From: Pseudocitrobacter sp913778145
GTDB taxonomy: Bacteria; Pseudomonadota; Gammaproteobacteria; Enterobacterales; Enterobacteriaceae
DNA length: 64,000 nt
Assembly: GCA_035726825.1 (NCBI GenBank)
Contig: JALNTX010000005.1
Location: 62,001-126,000, forward strand
Direction: 5' to 3'
In this document: in pieces, positions 1 to 7,466 of the stretch
Layout of the letters: every line of letters starts with the position of its first letter
How positions within the stretch are numbered: position 1 is the stretch's first letter
The notes under the pieces: model-generated
What the model was told of the DNA's origin: nothing
What the model saw: the letters and a program-made list of their open reading frames with translations, nothing else
Database searches by the model: none
Made by a program: the position numbers and the translations under genes

Positions 1-79
1 ATTTATTTTGCAGAGAGCAATAAAAAAGGCGCTCCCTTTTCACATCAGTAAACGCCCTTTCTAGTACCCTGTTTAACGC

Positions 80-415
80 TTATTCACTGCCGTCAGGAAA
101 GTTTTCTTTTAAGTATTCCAGAACGTTTTTATTGACCTTGTGTTCTGTGAATTTATAGCCTTTCCAGTACTCCGGCTGCTCGAGGTAGACTTCGGGCGGA
201 ATGGTGAAGTCACTTAACACCATCCATTCAGCAAACAGCTCTGGGTTTCGTTTCTGTACAAGTTGTAACAGCATTATCAATGACATAGCAGAGGCAGGGA
301 CATTAACCGAACCATCTAAATATTTATGTATGGTGGAACGGTTGGCCCTGAACAGTATCGGCAAGATAGCTTTATCTAGCCCCATTTCTTCAAATATCTT
401 AGCAAAATCATTCAT
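80..415 (-). CDS. Small HTH (XRE-like) DNA-binding protein, unidentified
   Basis: A 111-residue protein that I do not recognise by name. Residues about 16-55 read as a helix-turn-helix of the Cro/XRE type (ILFRANRSTIHKYLDG, followed by VPASAMSLIMLL), a pattern of small phage-like or adhesin-linked regulators. The C-terminal half is acidic and aromatic with no recognised domain. It is transcribed away from the trimeric autotransporter gene across a 368-bp AT-rich gap, so regulation of that module is a reasonable inference. Base composition is visibly more AT-rich than the conserved genes from 2.9 kb onward, which fits horizontal acquisition. An alternative is a cryptic phage remnant; no phage genes are visible beside it. 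Confidence 0.6.
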   Translation of the reverse strand: MNDFAKIFEEMGLDKAILPILFRANRSTIHKYLDGSVNVPASAMSLIMLLQLVQKRNPELFAEWMVLSDFTIPPEVYLEQPEYWKGYKFTEHKVNKNVLEYLKENFPDGSE

Positions 416-783
416 TTACATGAATCCCTACCGGTTTCAAGACACCTCAAAATTGAGATTAATCAAAGAAACGTATTTTACCACATTTTGGAATCACAAA
501 CAGCAGGCGAACAGAAACACGAATTCATTTGTGTGATAAATCAAAAGCTTACTTTTCTTTACAAAACAACAATCACATTAATAAAACTAAATACGTTTCC
601 AAAAAAAACAAAAAATGCATTCTAATGGAAACATTAAGCGCAAAACCCCCAAAATACTGTGCTTTACTTAACATTTAATGCGGCGTAGATTCCAAAACAC
701 CGAAACGACATTTGATTCTGATAGAAATTTATATCCTTTCTTTCAGAAACTTTTTCATTATTTATTTTTAAAGAGAAATTAAC
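416..783. promoter_or_regulatory. AT-rich divergent intergenic region with two inverted-repeat pairs
   Basis: This 368-bp gap has no credible gene. It holds two perfect 10-bp inverted-repeat pairs: GAAACGTATT at 468-477 with AATACGTTTC at 590-599, and TTTTGGAATC at 486-495 with GATTCCAAAA at 688-697. The arms interleave, so they are more likely protein-binding half-sites than one hairpin. The region must carry promoters for both the HTH gene and the autotransporter gene. I infer that the HTH protein is a candidate ligand. Confidence 0.45.
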
Positions 784-1875
784 ATGATGATGGTAACAAC
801 GCGCTCTGCACTGGCTATGCTGATTGGCAGCCTTTGTGTCACTTCCACATACGCTGCAAGTTCAGATTTCCCTGAAGGCATTGAAGGTCAGGTCATTCAA
901 AATAGCAAAAATATTGCGGCTCAGGGCTTAACCCTTAAAGAACATCACGATGCATTTGTGGCAACAGGTAATGCACTCACGAGCATTAAAACCGATATCA
1001 GCGATAACAAAACGACACTTCTCGAACATCACAGTGCGCTGGTTGCAGCAGGCAATGAGATCAACGAAGTCAAACATAATGTCGCCAACATGGGCAATTC
1101 GGTGTACATCCAGCATCAGGCGCTGGTTGCCGCCGGTAATGAAATCAATACGCTGAAAGCGGATGTTAGAGAGACACAGACAGCAAACGAAAATCAGCAA
1201 CACTTTATTGCGCATAACACGAAAAATATTGCTGCCGTTCAAAAAACGATCTCCGCAATGGGAGATGTAGAGAGTGCTAAACGTTATCAAGGAATGATTA
1301 ATGCCAAACATGATGCAGAGCAAGAAGCCCTGCAGCAGGAGGTTAAGACATTATCTGTGTCCATTCCTCAGCCCAATCTTGACCATACAAAAGAGATAAC
1401 GTCGAACAGTAAAGCTATCGAGAAAACTCACACAACCCTGACGGCATTGACTCAAAAACAGCAACAAGACAAAGCGTTATGGAGCCAAAAAATTCAGACG
1501 CTGGCAACTGACACAACGAATTCGATCGCAAACGATCGCCAGCAGATCGTCAGCGCTCAGCAACGTGTAGACGCCAATGCGGCACAACTGAGCAAGCTGA
1601 ACAGCAATTTCAGTAGCCTGAAACACACCGTCGACGAAAACAAACAGGAAGCGGCTGCGGGCTCCTCTTCTGCCATGGCACAGGCGAATATTCCTCAAGT
1701 GCTGAACGGTCAGACTGTCGCTATCGGTGCGGGTGTTGGCGGCTATGACGGCGAATCCGCTATCGCAGTCGGGGTTTCCTTCCGTGCCGCGGACAGCGTC
1801 ACCGTCAAAGCCACCGTCAGCGATGATTCTCAGCAGAACGTCGGCTATGGCGCGGGCGTATCTGTAGGCTGGTAA
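784..1875 (+). CDS. Short trimeric autotransporter (YadA-anchor) adhesin
   Basis: A 363-residue outer-membrane protein with a signal peptide (hydrophobic LAMLIGSLCVTSTYA, cleavage probably after A24), a long coiled-coil stalk (about 30-290) and a C-terminal YadA-type anchor of about 70 residues ending in an aromatic residue (GYGAGVSVGW). The helix-to-barrel junction SSSAMAQANIPQ is typical of this family. There is no recognisable globular head domain, so it is a stalk-and-anchor protein. Three related segments occur in the stalk: EHHDAFVATGN (53-63), EHHSALVAAGN (81-91) and QHQALVAAGN (110-119). The family forms homotrimers that thread their own coiled coil to the cell surface. The start at 784 has only a weak AAGAG-type ribosome site. 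It is followed by a terminator, a lipoprotein gene and a small membrane protein gene. Confidence 0.8.
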   Translation: MMMVTTRSALAMLIGSLCVTSTYAASSDFPEGIEGQVIQNSKNIAAQGLTLKEHHDAFVATGNALTSIKTDISDNKTTLLEHHSALVAAGNEINEVKHNVANMGNSVYIQHQALVAAGNEINTLKADVRETQTANENQQHFIAHNTKNIAAVQKTISAMGDVESAKRYQGMINAKHDAEQEALQQEVKTLSVSIPQPNLDHTKEITSNSKAIEKTHTTLTALTQKQQQDKALWSQKIQTLATDTTNSIANDRQQIVSAQQRVDANAAQLSKLNSNFSSLKHTVDENKQEAAAGSSSAMAQANIPQVLNGQTVAIGAGVGGYDGESAIAVGVSFRAADSVTVKATVSDDSQQNVGYGAGVSVGW

Positions 1876-1884
1876 TCCATTGTC

Positions 1885-1915
1885 AAAATGGCGCTCTACC
1901 GGGCGCCATTTTTTT
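1885..1915 (+). terminator. Rho-independent terminator after the autotransporter gene
   Basis: ATGGCGC pairs with GCGCCAT around a short loop, flanked by an A-run and followed by seven T residues. It lies 10 bp after the stop codon. Readthrough into the lipoprotein gene, or a separate promoter for it, is needed. Confidence 0.85.
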
Positions 1916-1942
1916 CAGGCATAACATCAATAGGTTATAAAA

Positions 1943-2413
1943 ATGGATGCGATGTGTACCATAAAGAAATTAACAGTGCTGGCCGTCATTCTGCTGGCGG
2001 GCTGCTCCACTTCTGCGTCGCGTATGGCTGAATGTCAGGCTCAGGGGATCTCCCGTAATACCTGCTATCTTGCCGAACAAAATAGACAGGCGGCTATTCT
2101 GGGGGCCTCAGAAGCACAGGCCTACAAAAATGCCAGCGATGCAGCAAATGATGAGTCCGGCAGCAAACATCACCATCACGCCAGGCAATATGCTCAGGCA
2201 GCCCACCATGCCCATCTGTATAAAGGTTATGGCGTCACATTCCGCATGAGCAGCAAAAATTTTGCCTATCTGAATGATTCGTTATGCGCTATCGATGAAG
2301 ATAATAGTGATGCCACGGCCTACCAGAGCGGCCTCTTTAATGTGATTGTTTATCACCGCACGGGAAAAGTCGCTCTAATGAAGCAGGGCCAACTGGTGGG
2401 CTATCTTAAATGA
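1943..2413 (+). CDS. Lipoprotein, accessory to the adhesin (inferred)
   Basis: A 156-residue protein with a clear lipoprotein signal: basic start, hydrophobic TVLAVILLAG, then lipobox LLAG-C with the lipidated cysteine at C21. After Cys come Ser and Thr, so outer-membrane sorting is likely. The middle is Ala/Gln/His-rich (KHHHHARQYAQAAHHAH) and the last 60 residues look like a small beta domain. I do not recognise the family. Trimeric autotransporters in enterics are sometimes paired with a lipoprotein that aids their export (SadB with SadA in Salmonella). This protein is shorter than SadB and not obviously related, so the parallel is positional. It overlaps the next gene by ATGA. Confidence 0.7.
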   Translation: MDAMCTIKKLTVLAVILLAGCSTSASRMAECQAQGISRNTCYLAEQNRQAAILGASEAQAYKNASDAANDESGSKHHHHARQYAQAAHHAHLYKGYGVTFRMSSKNFAYLNDSLCAIDEDNSDATAYQSGLFNVIVYHRTGKVALMKQGQLVGYLK

Positions 2414-2616
2414 CGGAGCGCCCGAGCGGCGTCATTCATGCAGCCATCCTTATTGCTTTGCTCTTCGCATTTCTTCAGGTGGCGCTATTGGCCGTGCTGA
2501 TTCATGCAATTACTGTGAATAGTGAAATACATGAAGGTGTATATCAATCGAATAAGATGCTTATCGAAGAGGTTGAGCATCTTCTTTCACTGTATGAGAC
2601 CGTGAAAATACAATAA
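2410..2616 (+). CDS. Small single-span membrane protein
   Basis: A 68-residue protein with one hydrophobic helix (about 9-34, IHAAILIALLFAFLQVALLA) and a short charged helical tail. Its ATG overlaps the lipoprotein stop (ATGA), which indicates translational coupling and supports it being real. The family is unknown. With the lipoprotein it may form an envelope accessory unit for the upstream adhesin; that is inference from position only. Confidence 0.6.
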   Translation: MTERPSGVIHAAILIALLFAFLQVALLAVLIHAITVNSEIHEGVYQSNKMLIEEVEHLLSLYETVKIQ

Positions 2617-2635
2617 GAATATCAAGATATGTTTT

Positions 2636-2674
2636 CCCCTTCTTTTACCTACCGGTTCAGAAGGGGCTTTTTAC
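2636..2674 (+). terminator. Rho-independent terminator closing the adhesin module
   Basis: CCCCTTCT pairs with AGAAGGGG around a 15-nt loop, then CTTTTT. It lies 20 bp after the small membrane protein and separates the module from qmcA. The remaining gap (2675-2887) holds the qmcA promoter region and shows nothing else. Confidence 0.75.
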
Positions 2675-2887
2675 TTTGTATACCCCATGAGGTTACCTAT
2701 AAATATTTATTCATCATCTTATTGTTTTAAATGATGATTACGCCACCACTCCACTTCCGGACTTTTTCCCTCTCACTCGATAATATTCCGCAGAAGCAGG
2801 CGAATTTAACGCTATTAGTCGATATACTTAAACAGAACAGCTGACAGATTATCGATTCTCTTAACGGACACTAAAACAGGAGGTTTC

Positions 2888-3802
2888 ATGCTGATATTTA
2901 TCCCTATCATGATTTTTGTCGTACTGGTGGTCGTTGCCGCAGGCGTCAAAATCGTTCCTCAGGGCTATCAATGGACGGTAGAACGTTTTGGCCGCTACAC
3001 CAATACGCTGCAACCGGGGCTTAGCCTTGTCGTGCCCTTTATGGACAGAATCGGTCGCAAGATCAACATGATGGAGCAGGTTTTAGATATCCCGTCGCAG
3101 GAAGTTATCTCCAAAGATAACGCCAACGTTACCATCGACGCCGTCTGTTTTATTCAGGTCATTGATGCACCAAAGGCCGCCTATGAGGTGAGCAACCTGG
3201 AACTGGCAATCATTAACCTGACGATGACCAACATTCGTACCGTGCTGGGTTCTATGGAGCTTGATGAAATGCTCTCCCAGCGCGACAGCATTAACACGCG
3301 CCTGCTGCATATCGTTGATGAAGCGACCAATCCGTGGGGTATTAAAGTTACCCGTATCGAAATCCGCGATGTACGCCCACCAGCTGAATTGATTGCGTCG
3401 ATGAACGCTCAGATGAAAGCCGAACGTACTAAACGCGCCTATATACTGGAAGCGGAAGGTATTCGTCAGGCTGAGATCGTTAAAGCCGAAGGGGAAAAAC
3501 AGTCGAAGATCCTCAAGGCAGAAGGTGAACGTCAGTCGGCCTTCCTCGAAGCAGAAGCCCGTGAACGTTCCGCAGAAGCAGAAGCGCGCGCAACTAAAAT
3601 GGTGTCCGAAGCGATTGCCGCCGGGGATATTCAGGCGGTGAACTACTTCGTTGCGCAGAAATACACCGAAGCGCTTCAACAGATCGGTACCTCCAGTAAC
3701 AGCAAAGTGGTCATGATGCCTCTGGAAGCCAGCAGTCTGATGGGCTCTATTGCCGGCGTAGCCGAACTGATTAAAGACAGCGCCAACGAACGGAAAAGAT
3801 AA
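2888..3802 (+). CDS. qmcA: QmcA, SPFH/stomatin-family membrane protein
   Basis: A 304-residue protein (E. coli QmcA is 305). It has an N-terminal membrane anchor (residues 1-20), then the SPFH/Band-7 domain (VPQGYQWTVERFGRY onward) and a long charged Glu/Ala/Lys helix (about 180-250) that forms coiled-coil oligomers. SPFH proteins organise large inner-membrane assemblies; QmcA has been linked to FtsH-dependent quality control in E. coli. A strong ribosome site (AGGAGG) precedes the ATG. The stop codon shares its A with the ybbJ start (TAATG), so the two are translationally coupled, the usual stomatin plus NfeD arrangement. Confidence 0.95.
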   Translation: MLIFIPIMIFVVLVVVAAGVKIVPQGYQWTVERFGRYTNTLQPGLSLVVPFMDRIGRKINMMEQVLDIPSQEVISKDNANVTIDAVCFIQVIDAPKAAYEVSNLELAIINLTMTNIRTVLGSMELDEMLSQRDSINTRLLHIVDEATNPWGIKVTRIEIRDVRPPAELIASMNAQMKAERTKRAYILEAEGIRQAEIVKAEGEKQSKILKAEGERQSAFLEAEARERSAEAEARATKMVSEAIAAGDIQAVNYFVAQKYTEALQQIGTSSNSKVVMMPLEASSLMGSIAGVAELIKDSANERKR

Positions 3803-4269
3803 TGGTCGAGATGATTCTGGCTCATCCGCATATTTTCTGGTTAAGCCTGGGCGGCCTGTTACTGGCGGCCGAGATGCTGGGTGGCAACGGCTATCTGCTG
3901 TGGAGCGGCGTTGCCGGGGTGATCACCGGCCTGCTAACCTGGGCCTTGCCCGTCAGTTGGGAGTGGCAGGCGGTGATTTTCTGCATACTCACTTTACTGG
4001 CAGTGTGGCTATGGTCGAAATGGCTCGCCCGTCAGGTCAAAGAGCAGAAACCCGCTGACAGCCAGCTTAATCAACGCGGGCAACAGCTTGTGGGGCAGCG
4101 TTTTACGCTCGATGCCGCGCTAGTTAACGGGCGTGGGCAGGTTCGGGTTGGCGATAGTGCCTGGCCCGTTATTGCTGATGACGACTTTCCTGCGGGGTCA
4201 AAAGTTGAAGTCATTGCAGTAGAAGGGATTACGCTGCGTGTTCGCCTCTCTAATCAGGCAACACATTAA
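3802..4269 (+). CDS. ybbJ: YbbJ, NfeD-like inner-membrane protein
   Basis: A 155-residue protein with two to three membrane segments in the first 75 residues, including the conserved LLLAAEMLGGNGYLLWSG, and a C-terminal OB-fold NfeD domain (from LNQRGQQLVGQ). NfeD proteins are obligate partners of SPFH proteins, and this gene is coupled to qmcA by TAATG. Its 3' end overlaps that of the convergent cueR by 4 bp. It is slightly longer than E. coli YbbJ (152). Confidence 0.93.
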   Translation: MVEMILAHPHIFWLSLGGLLLAAEMLGGNGYLLWSGVAGVITGLLTWALPVSWEWQAVIFCILTLLAVWLWSKWLARQVKEQKPADSQLNQRGQQLVGQRFTLDAALVNGRGQVRVGDSAWPVIADDDFPAGSKVEVIAVEGITLRVRLSNQATH

Positions 4270-4676
4270 GCCTGCTTTTTATGCTGGCAGCAGCCCGATA
4301 AGTGGTCAATAATCGGGCAATCCACACCGTCATCGCCGGGGCAGGATTCAGCCAGCGCCAGAAGCTGATCGCGCATTGCCTGTAAGTCGCTGATATGTTT
4401 TTCAATTTCAGCGACTTTTTGCAGAGTATGCGCCTTCACGTCGGCGCTGTGACGTTTTGGGTCGTTGAAAAGTGTCACCAGCTCGCCGCACTCCTCCAGA
4501 TTAAAGCCCACCTGCCGTGCCTGACGTAACAGTGTAAATTCATCGATGTGCTTTTGCGTGTAGCTACGATAACCGTTCTCGCTGCGCAACGGCGGCGTCA
4601 CCAGCCCCTTTTCTTCATAAAAGCGAATGGCTTTGCTGGTTAAACCGGTTTTTTTGGCAACATCGCTGATGTTCAT
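4266..4676 (-). CDS. cueR: CueR, MerR-family Cu(I) sensor
   Basis: A 136-residue MerR-type activator. The winged HTH is at the N-terminus (ISDVAKKTGLTSKAIRFYE), followed by the dimerisation helix. The metal-binding loop has C112 and C120 in SCPGDDGVDC, the linear Cu(I)/Ag(I) ligands of CueR, and the usual CC-x-H tail (C129, C130). It senses cytosolic monovalent copper and twists the 19-bp spacer promoters of copA and cueO. Its target copA is in this window with an intact operator at 7406-7436. It is separated from copA by a heme-operon insertion, whereas E. coli has glsA-ybaT there. Confidence 0.96.
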   Translation of the reverse strand: MNISDVAKKTGLTSKAIRFYEEKGLVTPPLRSENGYRSYTQKHIDEFTLLRQARQVGFNLEECGELVTLFNDPKRHSADVKAHTLQKVAEIEKHISDLQAMRDQLLALAESCPGDDGVDCPIIDHLSGCCQHKKQA

Positions 4677-4824
4677 CCTCTTCTCCGAATGCAGTGATAC
4701 CGATCGGCCTAGTATAACGCACTCCGCCCATCCTGCCGCAATATGGGCAACAGTTGATACAAATCAAAAGAGCCCGCCGTTTTACACTTTCTTCGTAGAC
4801 GACATCCGTATTAATAAAATATAA

Positions 4825-4849
4825 ATGCAAATGATTTTAATTATCATTC
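4825..4849 (+). promoter_or_regulatory. Fur box upstream of hutW
   Basis: AAATGATTTTAATTATCATT closely follows the Fur consensus of GATAAT hexamers, with the strong half TTATCATT. It lies about 25 bp ahead of the hutW start in the cueR-hutW gap. Iron repression of a heme-use operon is expected from the family. Confidence 0.75.
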
Positions 4850-4871
4850 AATAACCGGATGTTAAATATCA

Positions 4872-6215
4872 ATGACATTGACTACAGCTGGTGAGTTGGA
4901 TCTCACCCCCCACTTCGCGCTGGAGGGCAATCAGCCCTTTAAAGATCGACGGGCAACGATGCCCTGGCGCGGCGCAATCCCCATCGCTAAGGAGCAGATG
5001 GCGCAGACCTGGCAGCAGCTCTTAAGCCAGGCCGCACCGCCACGTAAACGCCTGCTCTATCTTCATATCCCTTTCTGCGCCACACACTGTACTTTCTGTG
5101 GCTTCTACCAGAATCGCTATCGGGAGGAGAGTTGCACCCACTATACGGATGCGCTGCTGCGTGAAATTGAGCACGAGGCGGACAGCGTACTGCACCAGTC
5201 CGCGCCCATCCACGCGGTTTACTTCGGTGGTGGTACCCCCTCTGCCCTTTCGGCACATGATCTGGCCCGTATTATCACCACGCTGCGCGAACGTTTGCCG
5301 CTGGCACCAGATTGTGAAATCACCATTGAAGGGCGAGTTCTGAATTTTGATGATGATCGCATAGATGCCTGCCTGGATGCGGGTGCCAACCGTTTTTCTA
5401 TAGGTATTCAGTCTTTTAATAGCAAGATCCGCAAAAAGATGGCGCGCACCTCCGATGGACCAACGGCGATTGCTTTTATGGAAAACCTGGTCAAGCGCGA
5501 TCGTGCAGCAGTCGTGTGCGATCTGTTGTTCGGTCTTCCTGGCCAGGATGCGGCGCTGTGGGGCGAAGATCTTGCTACCGCCCGGGAAATCGGTCTTGAT
5601 GGCGTTGATCTTTATGCCCTGAATCTGCTGCCCAATACTGCGTTAGCTAAGGCAGTGGAGAATGGCCGAACCACGATCCCTTCTCCGGCTGAACGTCGCG
5701 ACCTCTATTTACAGGGGCATGAGTTTATGGAGCGCGCAGGCTGGCGCTGTATCAGCAACAGCCATTGGGCGCGGACAACCCGCGAACGTAACCTTTATAA
5801 CCTGTTGATTAAGCAGGGAGCCGATTGCCTTGCGCTTGGTTCTGGCGCGGGCGGTTCAGTTAACGGCTACTCCTGGATGGTCGAACGCAATCTTGACGCC
5901 TGGCACGCCGCCGTTGAGGCCGGGCAGAAGCCACTCATGATGATGATGCGGACCGCCGAGCACGGTTTTCAGTGGCGACATACATTACAGGCTGGCGTAG
6001 AAACTGCCCGGGTACCACTCGATGAACTGACCCCGCATGCCAAAAAACTGGCACCGCTTCTGGCACAGTGGCATAACGCCGGGCTGACGCTCGACGCCTC
6101 AACCTGCTTGCGTCTTACCCACGAGGGGCGTTTCTGGGCAAGCAATATTTTGCAGTCTCTTGATGAATTAATTCAGCAACTTAACGCGCCGCGTATCGCG
6201 GTAGAAAACCAATAA
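4872..6215 (+). CDS. hutW: HutW/ChuW radical SAM heme-degrading methyltransferase
   Basis: A 447-residue radical SAM enzyme related to HemN. The cluster motif is C69-x3-C73-x2-C76 (HIPFCATHCTFCGF), followed by the HemN-type GGGTPS. In E. coli O157, ChuW opens the heme macrocycle anaerobically, using SAM, to release iron and form the tetrapyrrole anaerobilin. The C-terminal half carries the HemN-like extension. It heads a tight operon with hutX (11-bp gap) and chuY (ATGA overlap), just downstream of a Fur box. The ribosome site is poor. No heme receptor or heme ABC transporter lies nearby, so heme must be supplied by genes elsewhere. HemN/HemW is unlikely given the ChuX and ChuY partners. Confidence 0.92.
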   Translation: MTLTTAGELDLTPHFALEGNQPFKDRRATMPWRGAIPIAKEQMAQTWQQLLSQAAPPRKRLLYLHIPFCATHCTFCGFYQNRYREESCTHYTDALLREIEHEADSVLHQSAPIHAVYFGGGTPSALSAHDLARIITTLRERLPLAPDCEITIEGRVLNFDDDRIDACLDAGANRFSIGIQSFNSKIRKKMARTSDGPTAIAFMENLVKRDRAAVVCDLLFGLPGQDAALWGEDLATAREIGLDGVDLYALNLLPNTALAKAVENGRTTIPSPAERRDLYLQGHEFMERAGWRCISNSHWARTTRERNLYNLLIKQGADCLALGSGAGGSVNGYSWMVERNLDAWHAAVEAGQKPLMMMMRTAEHGFQWRHTLQAGVETARVPLDELTPHAKKLAPLLAQWHNAGLTLDASTCLRLTHEGRFWASNILQSLDELIQQLNAPRIAVENQ

Positions 6216-6226
6216 GGGAGTAACCT

Positions 6227-6721
6227 ATGAGCCATGTTTCTTTGCAGGATCTCTTGAAAACGGAACCGGACGGCACGCTGGAAGCCATTGCGACGCAATA
6301 TAAAACCACGCTGCTGGATGTCGTTCAAAACCTGCCGAACGCAACGCTGGTCTGCGGCGATAAGTTTGATAAAGTCTGGGAGAGCGTCGTTGATTGGGGC
6401 AAAGTCACGACGCTGGTCCATACTTCAGACGTCATTCTCGAATTTAGCGGTGACCTGCCCTCCGGCTTCCATCGTCACGGCTATTTTAACCTGCGCGGGA
6501 AACACGGCATGAGTGGGCATATTAAAGCGGAAAACTGCACGCATATCGCACTCTTTGAGCGCAAATTCATGGGCATGGACACGGCGTCGATTCTGTTCTT
6601 CAACGCGGCGGGAAGCGCGATGCTCAAGATATTCCTGGGCCGAGACGATCATCGTCAACTGCTGGCCGATCAGGTGGCGGCATTCCGAATGCTTGCCGCT
6701 ACGTTAAAAGGAGATGCATGA
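6227..6721 (+). CDS. hutX: HutX/ChuX intracellular heme and anaerobilin carrier
   Basis: A 164-residue HutX/ChuX-family protein of normal length. The family forms a dimeric beta-sheet fold that binds heme in the cytosol and, in the ChuW pathway, receives the linear tetrapyrrole product. A good ribosome site (AAGGGAG) precedes the ATG. Position 2 in the hutW-hutX-chuY operon fits this role. The stop codon overlaps the start of the next gene. Confidence 0.9.
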   Translation: MSHVSLQDLLKTEPDGTLEAIATQYKTTLLDVVQNLPNATLVCGDKFDKVWESVVDWGKVTTLVHTSDVILEFSGDLPSGFHRHGYFNLRGKHGMSGHIKAENCTHIALFERKFMGMDTASILFFNAAGSAMLKIFLGRDDHRQLLADQVAAFRMLAATLKGDA

Positions 6722-7350
6722 TGAACCCGTGGTTAATCTTCGGCGCGGGCGGGAACGGCGTCGGCGCGCTGATGCTGGCTCACGCGTTGAATGAAAGACG
6801 CCCGGTGTATGCCGTGGTACGCAAGCCCGATGTGGCTGAGCGTCTTACGCGGCAAGGGGTTACGGTATTCACCGGTGATGCCTGTGATGCCGGGTTGGTT
6901 ACGTTGGCCTGCGAGGCTGCAGGTGCAAACGCCACCCTTTTGTCATCCATGGGCGGTGCACAGGAGTATCTGGCGCACCGTACGGTGATTGATGCTGCAG
7001 AGAAAACGGGTCTTTCGCGCATGATCCTGGTGACCTCATTGGGCTGTGGCGATAGCTGGCGCTGGCTCTCTCCGCGTGCGAAAGCGGCGTTTGGTCAGTC
7101 GGTTCGCGAGAAATCGCTGGCCGAAAGCTGGCTGCAAACCAGCGCGCTCGATTACGCCATTCTTCGTCCCGGAGGCCTGTTAACGGGCGACGCGACAGGC
7201 AATGCGCAACGTTCTCAGAACACAGAAGTGCACGGCTTCGTGACGCGCGCGGATGTCGCCGCACATGCGGCAGAGCTGGCCAATACATCTGAACTCCACC
7301 AGCAAATCTATAGTTTGGTTGACCCGGAACTGAAACCCACCCGTTCGTGA
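6718..7350 (+). CDS. chuY: ChuY-like NAD(P)H-dependent anaerobilin reductase
   Basis: A 210-residue short NAD(P)-binding Rossmann protein with the nucleotide motif FGAGGNGVGALM at the N-terminus. In E. coli O157, ChuY reduces anaerobilin with NADPH, the step after ChuW; it is structurally like biliverdin reductase. Similar length, the same gene order and the ATGA overlap with hutX support that assignment. By sequence alone it could be called a generic NAD(P)H-binding SDR-like protein; the operon decides it. Confidence 0.8.
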   Translation: MMNPWLIFGAGGNGVGALMLAHALNERRPVYAVVRKPDVAERLTRQGVTVFTGDACDAGLVTLACEAAGANATLLSSMGGAQEYLAHRTVIDAAEKTGLSRMILVTSLGCGDSWRWLSPRAKAAFGQSVREKSLAESWLQTSALDYAILRPGGLLTGDATGNAQRSQNTEVHGFVTRADVAAHAAELANTSELHQQIYSLVDPELKPTRS

Positions 7351-7405
7351 TGACCGCTTTCACCGGGCGACATTTTATTTCTCTTTAATCTCTTCGAAAA
7401 CCGCC

Positions 7406-7436
7406 TTGACCTTCCCCTTGCGGGAAGGTTTAAGCT
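7406..7436 (+). promoter_or_regulatory. CueR-controlled copA promoter
   Basis: The -35 TTGACC (7406-7411) and -10 TAAGCT (7431-7436) are separated by 19 bp, the over-long spacer typical of MerR-family promoters. The dyad ACCTTCCC...GGGAAGGT (7409-7429) fills the spacer and matches the known CueR operator of copA. Confidence 0.92.
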
Positions 7437-7466
7437 TATTCACACTCAGAAGATAAGGAGTTTGTT

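Noticed and set aside
1..79. AAAGGCG...CGCCCTTT inverted pair as a terminator at the window start
   Set aside because: The loop is about 20 nt and there is an unpaired base. The gene it would serve on the left is outside the window, so it is not supported.
2161..2205. His-rich stretch in the lipoprotein as a metal-binding site
   Set aside because: Four consecutive His plus nearby His could bind metal, but no other metal-site residues or metal-linked neighbours support it; left as a composition note.
4615..4830. 71-codon minus-strand frame over the cueR start and hutW promoter
   Set aside because: It lies in the cueR/hutW intergenic region, overlaps the cueR N-terminus in another frame, and has no ribosome site or resemblance.
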